Assembly: GCA_946699065.1 (NCBI GenBank)
Contig: CAMPDV010000211.1
Coordinates: 310,001 to 374,000, forward strand
Source of the DNA: Loxodes magnus
Lineage: Eukaryota; Ciliophora; Karyorelictea; Loxodida; Loxodidae
DNA: 64,000 bases
Direction: 5' to 3'
In this document: positions 34,822 through 48,100 of the stretch, in pieces
Position numbering within the stretch: position 1 is the stretch's first letter
Layout: every line of letters begins with the position of its first letter
Made by a program: the position numbers and the translations under genes
Notes under the pieces: generated by a model
What the model was told of the DNA's origin: nothing
Database searches by the model: none
Seen by the model: only the letters and a program-made list of their open reading frames with translations

Positions 34822-36779
34822 TTAAAATTACTATTATTGAGTGCTTATAAACTTTTAAATAATATTTGAATATAAAATAAATAAAATGATAATACTGTGT
34901 GAAATAGTTTCTATCTATAATGATAATTAACTAAATCTTATCATTAAAATAAATACTAAACTAACAATTAAAAATGTAAGATATTTAAGAATTTGAATTA
35001 AAGCTATTTTAAATAAAAAGTAACTTAGATATTTATAAATTTCTATCTTAAATATAGTTTTTATTTAAAAGTTATAATTTGAATAAGTTTTCAAGGTTGA
35101 TAGAAAAGTTAGTATTTTTACATATAATGAATGAATTTTATTTAATAAATTAAAATAATAGTGATCTACTTTATTATTTATCTTACAAATAATTAATATC
35201 ATAATTTATGAATATTTATAAAGATAGAAAAATATCTAATAATTTATTTATAGTAAATGCTTTAAAATAAAAATGTATTTTTTAATTAATAATAATTAAG
35301 TATAATTAATTATAAAGAGTATATACTTGTTGTAAGTATAAACATTTAAATAATGAGAATAAATATTAAATGTAACTAATTATTTTAGCAATATATTATT
35401 ATTTACTAATTATTTATATTTTATTAAAATTAATAAGAAGCTTAGCTGAAGTATAATATTCATTTATTTAGTGTTATATTAAGTTAATTTTATTAATTAA
35501 AAGTGTTAATTTATAGAATTTATTTATCTATTTCCTACAAATTAATTGGAGTAAAATGGTTGTTAATTATAATTAGTATAACTTATTTTATTTATATAGA
35601 TTATTTTATATTTAGCTAGATTTATTTTATTTCTAAGTTTATTTTTTATTTTCTAATTTTACTCAATGTTCTTTATAATTTATCTATAATGTATGCTTAA
35701 TCAAATAGAGCTTTATGAACACATTTTTTTTCTAAATCTTAAAAAAGGCAAAATAAAAGTTATACATATCTTATGAGTATTATTTTTCTTGTGAAAAGAG
35801 TTTATTACATAATATAAAGTTTAAAATATAAAAATAGTTACTAAAAGATATCCAAATAAAAGTGATAACACTCATATTTTATATACTAAACTACAGATAA
35901 TTTAGTTTTAAAATTGTTAAATAGTAACAACCTCCAAATTAAATAATCTAAGCTTTTCAATAAGAAAGATATTAATTAATTTTTGGATTATTTTTAAATA
36001 TAACTTTCCTAAAATAATTTATAATATAAATATAAAGTTCTAAAGAAGTTTATTTTAACTTAATTTTGATTAAATTATAATTAAATAAGAATATAGATGA
36101 TCTATACTAGCTTAATACAAATATAGAATTATTTTAGAATTATTAGAATAATTAATTGATAAATATAGTTTTAATTATTAAATACACTGAAGTATAATAT
36201 AAATTATAAAATATTAAGTTTAAATTACTCATATAACTATTATATAGAGATTAATATATTCTAAAATTAAATCTAATTCTTTTTATTTCTAAAGAGTGCT
36301 TTAAAAGCAAATTCTTATCTACCAAATACGAAAATTAATTTTAGAATAGCTCATGGCCATTAAATGTTTCTTAAAATGAGAAAAATTTAAACTAGGTATC
36401 AGCATTACTAAAATATTAGATTAATATTTAAATAAATAAAGATAAAATTTACTTAATAATTACTATTTTATCTATTATAATGTAAAATAATTAAACCTTA
36501 ATAATACACAAGAGGCAATTAAAATTATAAAGTCATTAATTAAATCAAAAGCTATGAGAAAACTTTTATTATATAAGTGAAAATTACTTATATTACAATA
36601 TAAAATATACAACTATAATCATTTATAATGAAAACCCTAAAATTATAAAATAAAATCATTTATATTTAGTTAATAATCAAATATTTATAATCAGTCAACT
36701 AATAAAGTTCTTTAAGTCCTTAGCTCCTTTAGAAAAAGAAGTACAGTAATTCAAATCAAATATAGGAATATTTTGTGGT
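34822..36779. other. Intergenic upstream of the kinase gene
   Basis: About 2 kb of AT-rich sequence with no gene seen. The last 150 bases (about 36610-36779) are in frame with the kinase and read as plausible protein (SLAPLEKEVQQFKSN), so the kinase may start further upstream than annotated. Confidence 0.5.
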
Positions 36780-37940
36780 ATGCCCACAAAAGGGTTTTAT
36801 AAATATAGAGAATATTACGAATCTTAGCCACAAAATTAGGAAGGAAACTGTGGAAAAAATAAAGACAAATGACGTTTTTATTGCTGTGCAAATTGTAAAT
36901 AAAATTAAATAAGCCATTAATAGTTCATGTCTTTCCCTTAACCAATTGCTTAAAATTAATAAAGCAGCTCATATCAAATAAAATCTAATCCTAAAAACGT
37001 TAAAATATTAGATCGTCAAAGTTTTACTTAAAAAGAGAAATTAGGATCTGGAGCATTTGGAACTGTATTCAAAGGAGAATGGAATCAAAAAGAGGTAGCA
37101 ATAAAATAATTAACAGGATAAAATTTAAGTTTAGAAGCAAAAGAAGAATTTCTATAAGAAATGCAAATAATGTATGAATTAAATCATAAAAATGTAGTAA
37201 AGCTTTATGGAATTTGCCTTACTCCTTTCTCATTGATAATTAAGCTGGGATAATGTTCTCTATATGACTTTTTACAAAGTAACGAATAGATTACTTGAGA
37301 AGCAAGATATTAAATTTCTTATGATATTGCTTTAGGTATTTAATATATTCATAGTAAAAATATCCTACATAGAGATCTAAAGAGCTAAAATATTATTATG
37401 AACAAATGAAACAGAGCTATGATTTGCGACTTTGGTCTATCACGTGTTAAGAGAGAATCTAAATCTTTAAGTGATAAAAGATAAGTAGGAACATTAAATT
37501 GAATGGCTCCTGAGATATTTGAGAAAAAGCCAAGATATAGCAAATAGTCAGATATATTCTCACTAGGAACGATATTCTGAGAGATAGCTTCTAGAAAAGT
37601 TCCTTGGGATTAAAAATCAGATAATTAAATAATAAAATAAATTTTATAAGGAGAAAGAGAATAAATTCCTTAGGATTGTCCATAATAATTTTCTGATATT
37701 ATTTCTAGATGTTGGTTATAATAGCCAAATTGGAGAATAAGTATTGAGGAAATTATTGATAAGTTATAAGAGGGAATCTAATAATAAATTGAAATTAAAG
37801 GTTAAGAAGAGCAATAATTTAATTATAATTGCAGTTAACTTTAATTATCAAATAATCAATCATCGAATATTTAGATGCCTGGAGAGTAAAATTCGGGAGG
37901 CTAAAGCTTATTATCAAGTACTCCAGCTTAGTTGAATTGA
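36780..37940 (+). CDS. Tyrosine-kinase-like (TKL) protein kinase
   Basis: A 386-residue reading from ATG 36780 to TGA 37938-37940 (followed by TAA). After a Cys-containing N-terminal region (GKNKDKWRFYCCANCK) and a Gln/Ser-rich linker, the kinase domain begins near residue 85: glycine loop GSGAFGTVFKGEW, AIK lysine near 109, catalytic HRDLKSQN near 197, CDFGLS near 217, VGTLNWMAPE near 240, SLGTIFWEIASRKVPW, and CWLQQPNWRIS near 310. All catalytic residues are present. TGA falls exactly on the invariant Trp of WMAPE and of FWEIA, a strong proof of UGA as Trp. A Gln/Asn/Ser-rich tail of about 60 residues follows. It phosphorylates Ser/Thr in soluble or membrane-proximal signalling; substrate unknown. 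The N-terminus may extend further upstream. Confidence 0.88.
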
Positions 37941-39269
37941 TAAATAAAAAGATTTATAACAATTAAAAATAAAAATAGATTTATTTAAATATAGATATTT
38001 TATTATTAAATAGGATTATAATTAAATTTTAATTTTTTAATAAAATTCTTAAAAATAACTACTTAAATTTAATAATTAAGATAGTTAAGTTATTATAGAT
38101 TATTTTAAATATTTTAAATATCTAAGTATTTATTTAATCTCTATTCTTTAAATTTAAAATTTCATGTTTATGTTCATCAAATTTCTATGAGATAATTAAT
38201 CAAAAGGGCTAAAGTAAATAAATAATTGTTTATAAAGATATTATTAATGAAGAAAGTAATTTTATAGAAATTTATAACCAAAAATAAAATTATCTACATA
38301 GCAGTTTGTTTGAATTACTATAGTGGATAAACTTAAGTCTTTAGATATGTTGCATGCTTGACTACTTTACTTATTATCTCAAGCTAAAAATTATTAAATT
38401 TGGCTTATTAAATTAAAATTAAAAATAATATTGTAATCAGATGAGGCTTGTTAGCGTAAACTTAGTTTATTGATTTATATAGCCTAAAATTCTGTCAGGC
38501 AATGAAGATTTGCTTTTAAAAAATTAAATATGTTTAAAATTAAAGTTTCTAATTTTATACATCTTAAAAGACAAATCATCATAAAATAAAAGATAAACAT
38601 TTTTAAATAATATGATATAAATTTAAGCTTATATTAGTAATATTATGAAATCTAACAAAATAATAAAAAGTTTTTAATCTTAAATAGCATTAAAGATTGA
38701 TATTAATAAATAAAAATATTAATTATAAAAAAATTAAAATCAGAAGCAATATATTATTTATTAAAGATAAATTAATTAAAAATTTTAAAAAATAATAAAG
38801 AAATAAATTAATAACATTTTTCATTAAATTAGCATAAAATTAAAAATAAAATATTATCAAGAAAATAAATAAAAAATAAATGGAAAAATTCTTTAAAAAA
38901 AATATGTTAAAGTTTTATAAACTTTAAAAATAATTTAAATTAATATAAAATTTCTATTAAAAAGAAAACAAATTTTTTCATGCTAATTTATAAAAAAAAG
39001 ATGAATTGAAGAAAATTGAAAAAACACAAAAAATTATAAATCTTACAGCAATTTTATGAAATTATTAATATAAAAAATATAAAAAAAGCCGACAAATTAT
39101 GATGGTGAAACTTAGAAATTCAATTCACAAAATCTTTTTAGATTTAAACAAAATTTAGATTTTATATTAATAATTTTTAAAATATATTATAAAAAAAATT
39201 ATTTTATATTCTCATCTTTCAATTAAAAAAATTTATCTTATTATTTCTAAAATTAAAAAATATTATAAT
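37941..39269. other. Intergenic, no gene seen
   Basis: Copy 2 of the spacer at 346-1673, with scattered substitutions and indels. Confidence 0.55.
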
Positions 39270-39341
39270 GCGGTTTGTGAGGATCGAACTCACGACCTTC
39301 AGATTATGAGACTGACGCGCTACCGACTGCGCTAAAACCGC
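39270..39341 (-). tRNA. tRNA-Met (CAT), copy 2
   Basis: Identical in sequence to the gene at 1674-1745 with anticodon loop CTCATAA and the same T arm. The upstream (higher-coordinate) flank is also unchanged for well over 150 bases, whereas the downstream flank differs. Confidence 0.96.
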
Positions 39342-40641
39342 CTTATTATTAACATATACAATTTATATTAATAACTCTATTATATTGCTATTTACATCCT
39401 GTAAACTTTATACTTTAAACAAAAATATTTGTTGTATTTTTTAAATAGTCATTCAAAAATTATCTCAATCAATTTATTCAAATAATTTATTTTCTAATTC
39501 TGTTTATTAAGTTAGAGAGTTTATATTTTTCAAACTTCATAAATATATTTTTAGATATGCTTTTAAGACTATGCTTATAAACCCTTTTATTGCCTTTTTA
39601 TTGCTTTGAAAAACATTTGAACAGATTTTTTTGCATAATATTTTAAATTTTTTTAAGTTAACTATTAAAATAAACTATATTTAAATTATTTTATTTTCAA
39701 ATAGTTTTGTTATTTTTCTTAAGATAAGTTAAGGCATTTCATTTTATATATTTATTCATAATCTTTAAAATATTTTAAGATTTTTAATCTAAAATATGTA
39801 AAATTTTTAGTAAAATTTAAGATTTAAAATTATTTTATAAAATTAAATCTAATTAAATTATCAAAGAAAAATTAAAATTAAATTAAAATTCACTCTAAAT
39901 TTCTTAGAATTTCTTAAAATAAAAAATATAATATTAATTTAAATAATAGTATATTTCTATTTTTTATTTAAAATTAAGATATTAAAAATTTAATTAAAAC
40001 TTATAACTTTTTTATTTACTACAAATATTCGAATTGTTTAATTTTTAATTTTAAATATTATTAATTTATATATATTTTATAACTTTAAAATAAAAAGAGT
40101 TCTCTTAAAATAGATAAATATTTGATTTAAAGATAATTAAAATGCTTTTATAAGTTGAAATAAGTATAATATATTTTTTTAATTATAACATACAATTTAA
40201 AATAAATTCAAAAGAAATTCAATAAAAATAATTTATTAAAAATTTCCCTCAATCACACTAAAAAAATTCCAAGTAAATTTCATAAAAATAATAATTTTAA
40301 AGATTTTAAAACAATATTTTATTAATTTAACTTTAATTCAGCTAAATAAATTTTTTAATTAAAGAAAAAAATTTAAAAATATTTCTTATTTCCTATTTAA
40401 TATTAAATTTTAGAATTTTCTATATAAAAATGTTTAAATTAAATTTCAAAAGTTTTTTATAAATCTTTTATCTATCTATCAGTTTAAATAAACGAAAAAT
40501 AAAAAGTTTTAATATATTTCTGATTATTTTTAATCTAAAAAATATCTTATTTATAAACGTTGTATTTAATTGTTATCTAATTATTATAGAATTTCTTGCT
40601 GTAATTTATTATTTTTGTAAAAATCTTGAAGCAATAAAAAT
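39342..40641. other. Intergenic, no gene seen
   Basis: Copy 2 of the spacer at 1746-3046. The last 100 bases before tRNA-Ala are more changed (for example AAACGTTGTATTTAATTG). Confidence 0.55.
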
Positions 40642-40713
40642 GGAGAACTTGGGTATCGATCCCAATGCCTCTCGCATGCTAAGCGAGCGCTCTACCATTT
40701 GAGCTAGATCCCC
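40642..40713 (-). tRNA. tRNA-Ala (AGC), copy 2
   Basis: Same mature sequence as 3047-3118 and the inverted gene at 32017-32088; anticodon loop TTAGCAT. Confidence 0.96.
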
Positions 40714-43700
40714 TTTAATAATACCTAAATCGCTTCAATTTAAATACCAAATTAATAAAAAATAGAGCTAACTATCTGATTTCGCTTAAATAAAATGTTA
40801 ACAAATAATCAAATTTTAAGTATAAAAAATAAAAAATATTATATAGAAAATGTAGCAAATTATAAAGGAAAAAAACTGAACTTTCTATATTTTATGATAA
40901 AATTTTTCTTTCTAAGGAATATCATTTATTTATAAAAAGATATAACTTTTAAAGATTAAGCAATTGACCGAAAATTTTTTTATAGTTTCTAATTATCAGA
41001 CAATATAAAAAAATAATAATCACAAATAAAAGAGAGAGGAAAATGCTTAAGCTTAAAATAAGCAATTAATATAAATTTTATTTATAATTCTAAAGAAGTG
41101 TCCTAAAAGTATTTTAGTAAATAAACGTTTATTTTATAACTGAAAATATTGATAATATACCTCTACTAAATAAATGTTATATTTCCTTTCATTTAAGATG
41201 ATTATTATTATTATTTTACTTAGCTTTAATTTATCTATTCTCTATTTACAATTATTTTAATTTAAGGATTAATCTTAAATCTATATTTCTTTTAAATTTT
41301 TTAAAGGAAATTAAATTTTTAATATATAAAATAAGGGTATAAATAATATAAAAAAGCATTAAGGATTTCTTTAATAACTTAATTAAGAAGCTTTTTATTT
41401 TATTTTGCATTTGTGAAAGAGTGAATTTAATAAAATAAAATGGGATATTTTTTTAATTTAGAGAATAACTCGAGTAAAACACTCCTTAGTCATTACCCAA
41501 TAATGTATCTTTGCTTAATATGTAAACAAATTTATTAAATTCTTTGATATATAATAAAAATCCTTTTTGTAAATTGATTTTTTATGCTTTTTCTTATTAA
41601 TTTGTTTTACGCTAATTAATGATTAGAATAGGAGTTGAAAGAAAGAAAGAAAAGGAGAGATGAGATAAAATTTAATTTTAATTAAAAAAATGACTAAAGA
41701 TATAAATGAGCATGCAAAAATTGATTAATGAATGGAAAGCATAAAAATAAAAATGGTTGTAGGAATTAGCCTTTTAGATAATCAAAACTTTATGAATCTT
41801 AGATTTTTTTACCTGGGAAGCATTACTACAAATAATAGAAATAGAAAGAACATTTTATTACAAAAGCATAAAAGGAATATTTTCCTTAAATATCTAGATT
41901 TTATTTAGCTTGAACTTTCCATTGTATAAATAGGTATAATATAAGATAAATTTAAGAATAATGAAATCAATCCGAAGAAATATCTTGCATAATGTTTTAT
42001 AATTTTATTGCTATTATCAATAAAGAAAGAAATGTAGTTTATAATCATTATTCTAATAATAGCCATTATGAGATTTAATTATTTCTAAATGGAATCTGAA
42101 AGCTTTGATACTCCAAATTTTTAAATCTCCAGAAAATAGTGAAGTATTCTTCTTTTTCTATGCATTTCAAATGTGTGCAGAGTATCTTAAACTATACTTA
42201 TACTTAAAAATAATAAATATTTGCATGACTGATGTATATGCTTAATTTTTCATATATTTTTTAAATGTGATATGAAGAAAGAAAGTACTTCTAAGGTAAA
42301 GATTTCTTTTTTAAGGATTCAATCACTTAAAATCTCTATCAGCATTATATTTTAAGCAGATTTCAAAGAATAAAAAGAGTTTATAGGAAAATTATTTTAA
42401 GTTGAGAAAGAGAGTAAATTGCATTAAATTTATTTGATTTTCTGATTTCCTTATAATTTAAATGTAATAAACTTCATAGAGATAAGTAAAATAAATTTAA
42501 GGTATGATTTATACTAGAGTATTATATTAATTTTATATGATTATAGATTTTATAATCATTGTAACTTTGTTTATGAAGCTTTGTTAGCACAAAAATAATT
42601 TTATTTTTATAGATTTTCTTTACATTTAATATAACCTATTTTAATTAAAAAAGCAAATATAAATTTCTCTTTAAGCGTTTACATATTAAAAATAAATGAG
42701 TAGGAAAAATAGCAGGATAAAGGTTAAAGTATAGAAATTTTTGAAAGACTAGAGTAGATTAAATGTTTTCCTGCAATCAAATTGAAATCCTTTAAGAAAT
42801 ATAAAAATAATTTTTCCTTATATTTTAGACAAAAATAGCTTATTATATCTCAAAAATAAAAATAACTTAAACATTTCTAAAAAATTAATTTCTCATGTTT
42901 TTCTCAGTTATTTTCTATTTCAAACTAAATTAGAATATTTAGATTTTTTAAAGGATAAAAAACATATACATTTGATTGAGATAAAAATTGTTTTATTTAG
43001 ATCCATGAAGATCAACATAATTATAGAATAATAAATTTTTAGTAGATCTAAGAGATTATATTTATAATTTAGTTTTATATTTATTATTAAATTATAAACC
43101 TTAATTTATCATAAGCTTTTAATTATTTTTAACTTAATCCTTATTTAATATTATCTTCTCTTTAATTAAATGTCTTGCTATATTAAATAACCTGATAAAA
43201 TGTTTAAGGTATTACCTTAATATTTACAACTAATATTATAATTAATTTTTTTTCTAATTAACATGTTTGCAAATATAAGTTTTCGATCTTAACAAAATTT
43301 ATCATATAAAGCCTCTTTAACTTAATACTTTACAAAGCATTTTATTTATTAATTATAAGTTAAATAGATATAAGCTAAATAGATAAAAGTTATTAATATT
43401 AAAAATAATTTAAGGAATTTAATTAGTAAGAATCAATTTTATTAACTTACTATTAAATTAAAATTTAATACTCTTTTATAATTATTAAAAGTAAAAGTTT
43501 CTAAATCTTTTTATTTTTTAATAAATAAAATAACACTATTTTAGCAACTAATTTTAATATTAATTCTAGAAATTAAGAATTTTTATCTCAAAAATATTTG
43601 CTAATAAATAAATATTTTAGAATATTAAATTAAAAATTTCAATCTTGCTGAAAAGTTTAATTTTAAAATTAAAAATTAGTTATGTTTGTTTTTTGGAATT

Positions 43701-43886
43701 AATTGAGATTTCACATAGAATTTTTCTTTATAAATTAAAATTTTATTTATTTAATTTTTATAGTTAAATTAAAATTTTTATATTAAGCTTTTTTAACATA
43801 TTAACTAAGTATTATTCTCTTTATGAGTCATTTACTTTAGTAAATCTTATAAATATATTATTTATTATTAAATATCTAAAAAATAT
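40714..43886. other. Intergenic spacer, mostly the invariant tract
   Basis: Counterpart of 3119-6289. Divergent to about 41285, then identical by eye to copy 1 up to and through tRNA-Val. Confidence 0.6.
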
Positions 43887-43958
43887 ACAGACAGCGGGGA
43901 TCGAACCCGCGACCTACTGCGTGTGAAGCAGTCGTCATAGCCACTAGACCATGTCTGC
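41286..43958. other. Sequence-identical tract shared with 3689-6361
   Basis: See the copy 1 entry: no difference seen over about 2.67 kb, with mismatches resuming at once on both sides (first right mismatch 43959, CGTATAAT here against CATATAAT). Confidence 0.75.
43887..43958 (-). tRNA. tRNA-Val (CAC), copy 2
   Basis: Identical to 6290-6361: anticodon loop TTCACAC, T arm GCGGG-TTCGATC-CCCGC. It lies at the right end of the invariant tract. Confidence 0.96.
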
Positions 43959-45167
43959 GTATAATATTAAGCTATTAACTTGCTTAAATTCTTAAAATTT
44001 AAATAAAGTTTCTCAATTTTTTATCTTCCATTTTTAAGTTATTTTGATCTTATCTTACCAGGCTTTCAACATCTACAAAGAATATAAACTTTTATTTCGA
44101 AAATTTTAAAATTGAAAATTTTTAAGTTTTTCATAGTATTATAATATGATTGGCTTGCTAAGCTATATCTTTTTAAATAAATAGAATACGTTTCGTAGAG
44201 AACATTGCGACCTGAAGAGGTAAACTTCAAGCCAAAATTATTAAGTTTTAGCTAACCTAAAGTGATTCATAGATAAGAAAAAATAGATAAACTCACTTGA
44301 CAATTTAAACTGACTTTACAATTTAGTTGATATAAATTATTTTACAATGCAATTATCATTCTATATAGTATAAAGTATTTTAGCCTTTATTCTAGCAAAC
44401 TCTTTGCTTTTTATTCAAAGGATATATATTTAAGTTAAAGTAATTGATTTAATTATGAAATTTTAGAAAAAGTGATGGTTATATCTGAAGAGAATAGTTA
44501 GAACCAATTTACATTTTTTTATTTCTAAAATCTTTATATTTTATTAAACAAATAACCATGGGAAATAATTACCAGCTTTAGAAAAATTTTTTATAATATT
44601 TTTGACTTAAAAATAGCATCTAGGCATATATCTAGAATTAAAATAAAAAATAATATCCTTAATATAGAAACATTAATAATTAAGATATAATAGAGCATAT
44701 AGCTTTTAAAAAAGTGAATTAAGAATAAAGGAATATATAATTATAGTAATTATTAATAAAAAATCTATATAGTAGCTATTTTAAGAAATTTATTTCATAT
44801 TAATTAAAAAAAATTACAAGCATTAAAATAAACCTTATAGTTTGCTGAAAATAAAGAATAAACTTGTTTAGATAATCAAATTATAAAAAGTTAAATTCAA
44901 GTTTGTCAAGTTAAGAATAAAAATCTTTAAAAAAATTAATAAAATACAGCTTAAAATTTTTGATTTAAGCTTTAATTATTAAATCTTTTAGATAAGGGAC
45001 AAAATAACTTTTAGTTTTTTTTATTTTTGGCTTAAAGTATTTTTCCTTTATTAAAGTAGTAGATGCTTTTACATTTATTATTTAAATAAATTTTGGTTAT
45101 AATCAAAAATTAACGTTAGTCAAATAAATCTTTAAATTTAAATTTTATATACAAAGAAAGTGTTAAC
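43959..45167. other. Intergenic downstream of receptor copy 2
   Basis: Counterpart of 6362-7551. AT-rich, with a local replacement near 44580-44610 relative to copy 1. No gene seen. Confidence 0.55.
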
Positions 45168-48100
45168 TCATAATGAAAATTTTTATCTTTTTTTTTCATT
45201 TTCAAACTTATCTTCAAAACTTTGTTCTTAATCATATAATGCTTCATCTATTTAGATTTATTTTCTTTCTTTTTCCTTAAAGAAATTACTTTGAGAGCTA
45301 CTCTGTAGAACTTCTTTTTATAAAATTTACCAAGTAAGTGAAAGGGATTTTTCAAATTTTTTAGAAGTAGTTTCTTCCTCTATTTGTTTAGGATTTTTAA
45401 ATTTTTTATTATTTTTTTGAATAGAAACACTTCTGGTAAATTATTTTTGATATAAAAACTAACTGCACTCATTATTCTTAACATTGTGCTAGAGATAAAG
45501 CTTAAGCATAAAATTATTTTTATCAAATAAAAAATTTTCACAGGATAGCTATTTATCAGCTAGGTACTTTCTAAAATTATAGTAAGTTAGCTAGTTTTAT
45601 TAGTATTAATAAAGCAAATTATCGTTATTTTTGCACTAAAATGTCCATCTGAACAAATAAGTTTCGTCTAGCTCAAAGATAGTTATCATAATTTTATATT
45701 TCCTTAATAGCTTATAGCCTATTATACTGCTTATGATACAACTAACTATAAAAGAACTTATGAAGATTCTTTCGTTTTCAGTATATTACTCCAAATATAC
45801 TCTAAATATCTATACTATTGCATGGTTTATATTAAAGGAAAGAAGAATCAATATTCAATAGTTTAGCTTTATATAGCAGCAAGGCTGAGTTTTGTAAGTG
45901 TAATAGAATAAAATAATCAAAGTTAGTAAATAAAAGATAGCATGGATCTTCTTGCTTTATTATTCGATAAGCAAATTCATTACTATCAATAACATCTGAA
46001 ATAATCTATATACCACTAGGTAGCTTTTCTTGTATTTTATTTTCATTAAGTATACATAAAGTTCTTGTCACATCAAAACTGTTCTTGTTCCAAGAAGTGT
46101 ATATAGAATGAAGCAGATAGAACATAAAATCACGAAAAAAAGATGAGTTCCTTATCAGCATTTCCAATTACAATCTTTATAGTGAAAAGATTCTGAAAAT
46201 TCTATAGTTCCACTTTTATTGCTATCTACTCCATCAAAACAAATAAATAAATCCATAAAATTTCAATGTAAAGGAAGAAAGAAGCTGTAAGTCAAAAGGG
46301 GGCCAAAGTAGTATGAAAAGCTTCCTATTAACTACAAAAGCGTATATTTTGAAAATTCTAACTTCACTAAAATGGATAGAAAGCTTAAAAGTCAAATAAT
46401 AGCAATACCACAAGATACTAATTGATTAGAGTATTATTTATTATAAGATTATTCGAATATATTTACAAAATCTAACTTAGCACAGCTTGTGGCAAATTTT
46501 GCAATATAACCGTAGCCAGAAATGTCAGGTCCTATTGAAATTATCTAGAAAAAGTACAAAATTAAATGTAACATATAAATGAAGTCTCAAGTTGACATTA
46601 CAAACACTTTTTGAAGTTTATCAATTTTGTAATTTCTTTAAAATTTAATTTCTCATAAGGAAAGAATAGTAAACAGAAATAATAAAGCAAGTAACACTAC
46701 AATTTTTACGATAAATCCTTTCTTAAATTTTTATTTATCTCTTTCTTTAAATGGGCAAGGTTAATATCATCTGTCTTCGAAAATTCCAGTGCTTCCATCT
46801 CCTCACATAAAAGGAGTTTTATAATCAAAAATCACGTCACAAAAAATACAGTAAGATCCAATTTATTAAAGGGATCAGGTTCTTTAATCATCTTTTCTAT
46901 AATTAAAAATAGCTCAAGGCAAAAATTCTCTATCATTAGTGGAATCTTTAATACTCACTTTCCCAGTAGCTCCTATAAATTTAACTCTTCTTATTTCTTT
47001 TATGATATTATCTTAATTAGTGTAATTTCCCCCTGATTTGATAAAGTTTTTTAAAGCATGTGCTCCTAGCAAAACACTATCAAATTCATTAAAGATGTAG
47101 TTAGATACTGTAGAAGTTTTAAAATATTCTTGTATTTAATCTTTTATAGAGTATCCAAACTCACCTATTTCTCCAATAAAATCAAATTAAATTGCTCCTT
47201 TTAAGACAGTTTAAATTTTATAGATTTCTTCTCCTTTTTCTAAAAAATGTTAATTTAACCAGCCAAAGGCTAATATTTCAAAGTCTCCTTCCCTTGCTCC
47301 TAAGTCATATAAATATCTTAGTAAGAATTTAACATCATCATCATAAACGTCTATTAGCATCACTCTTGTTTTCTTATATATCTCTTATACCACTAATTTT
47401 CAGGTATCGTTTTGACTTTATGAGCTGATGTAATTAATTTATCTTAGTTAGTTTACTATATTTATATTAAAATGATCAGCTTCTTTTTAAAAATAGTTAT
47501 AAATACCCTTAGATCATGCATTGTCTTGATAAATAAATTCTATATTTTTCCATCCTTATATTTGACATATTCATGTTATCAAAACTGCTAGGTAAGAATC
47601 AGAACAAATTGTGCGAACAAAAAATGGAAATTTTTTCATATCAGATAGATCAGGAGCAGTGTCGCCTCCAAAAATGCAGGTTATTGTAAGATTTTATTGC
47701 TCAAAAAAGTGATAGAGATCAATAGAATTAGCACTTGTTCCAGGCATAAAATGAATTAGACCATATTAATCCTTTTTTTGACTTCATTCTTTATATGTAT
47801 AATTATAATCAAATCATTCTGCATCTGTATACATATTAGCTGACTTGAACTTATAATAAGGTAAAATATTACTAATGCTATTTAAATACTAAATGCCATA
47901 TAATCTTCCTTAATAGTAAGCAGAAATCCATTAAACTTCAACTCCGTCGGGATTTTTATAATCCAAAACCATGCTAACTGGAATTTAAATAAGGCTATTA
48001 TCAGGTGGCGTTGAAGTTCCATCAGGTCATAATATCATCTCACTATAAACAATTGAAGACATACTAGCGGTTCCAACTACTTTAATCTAGTTATCTTATA

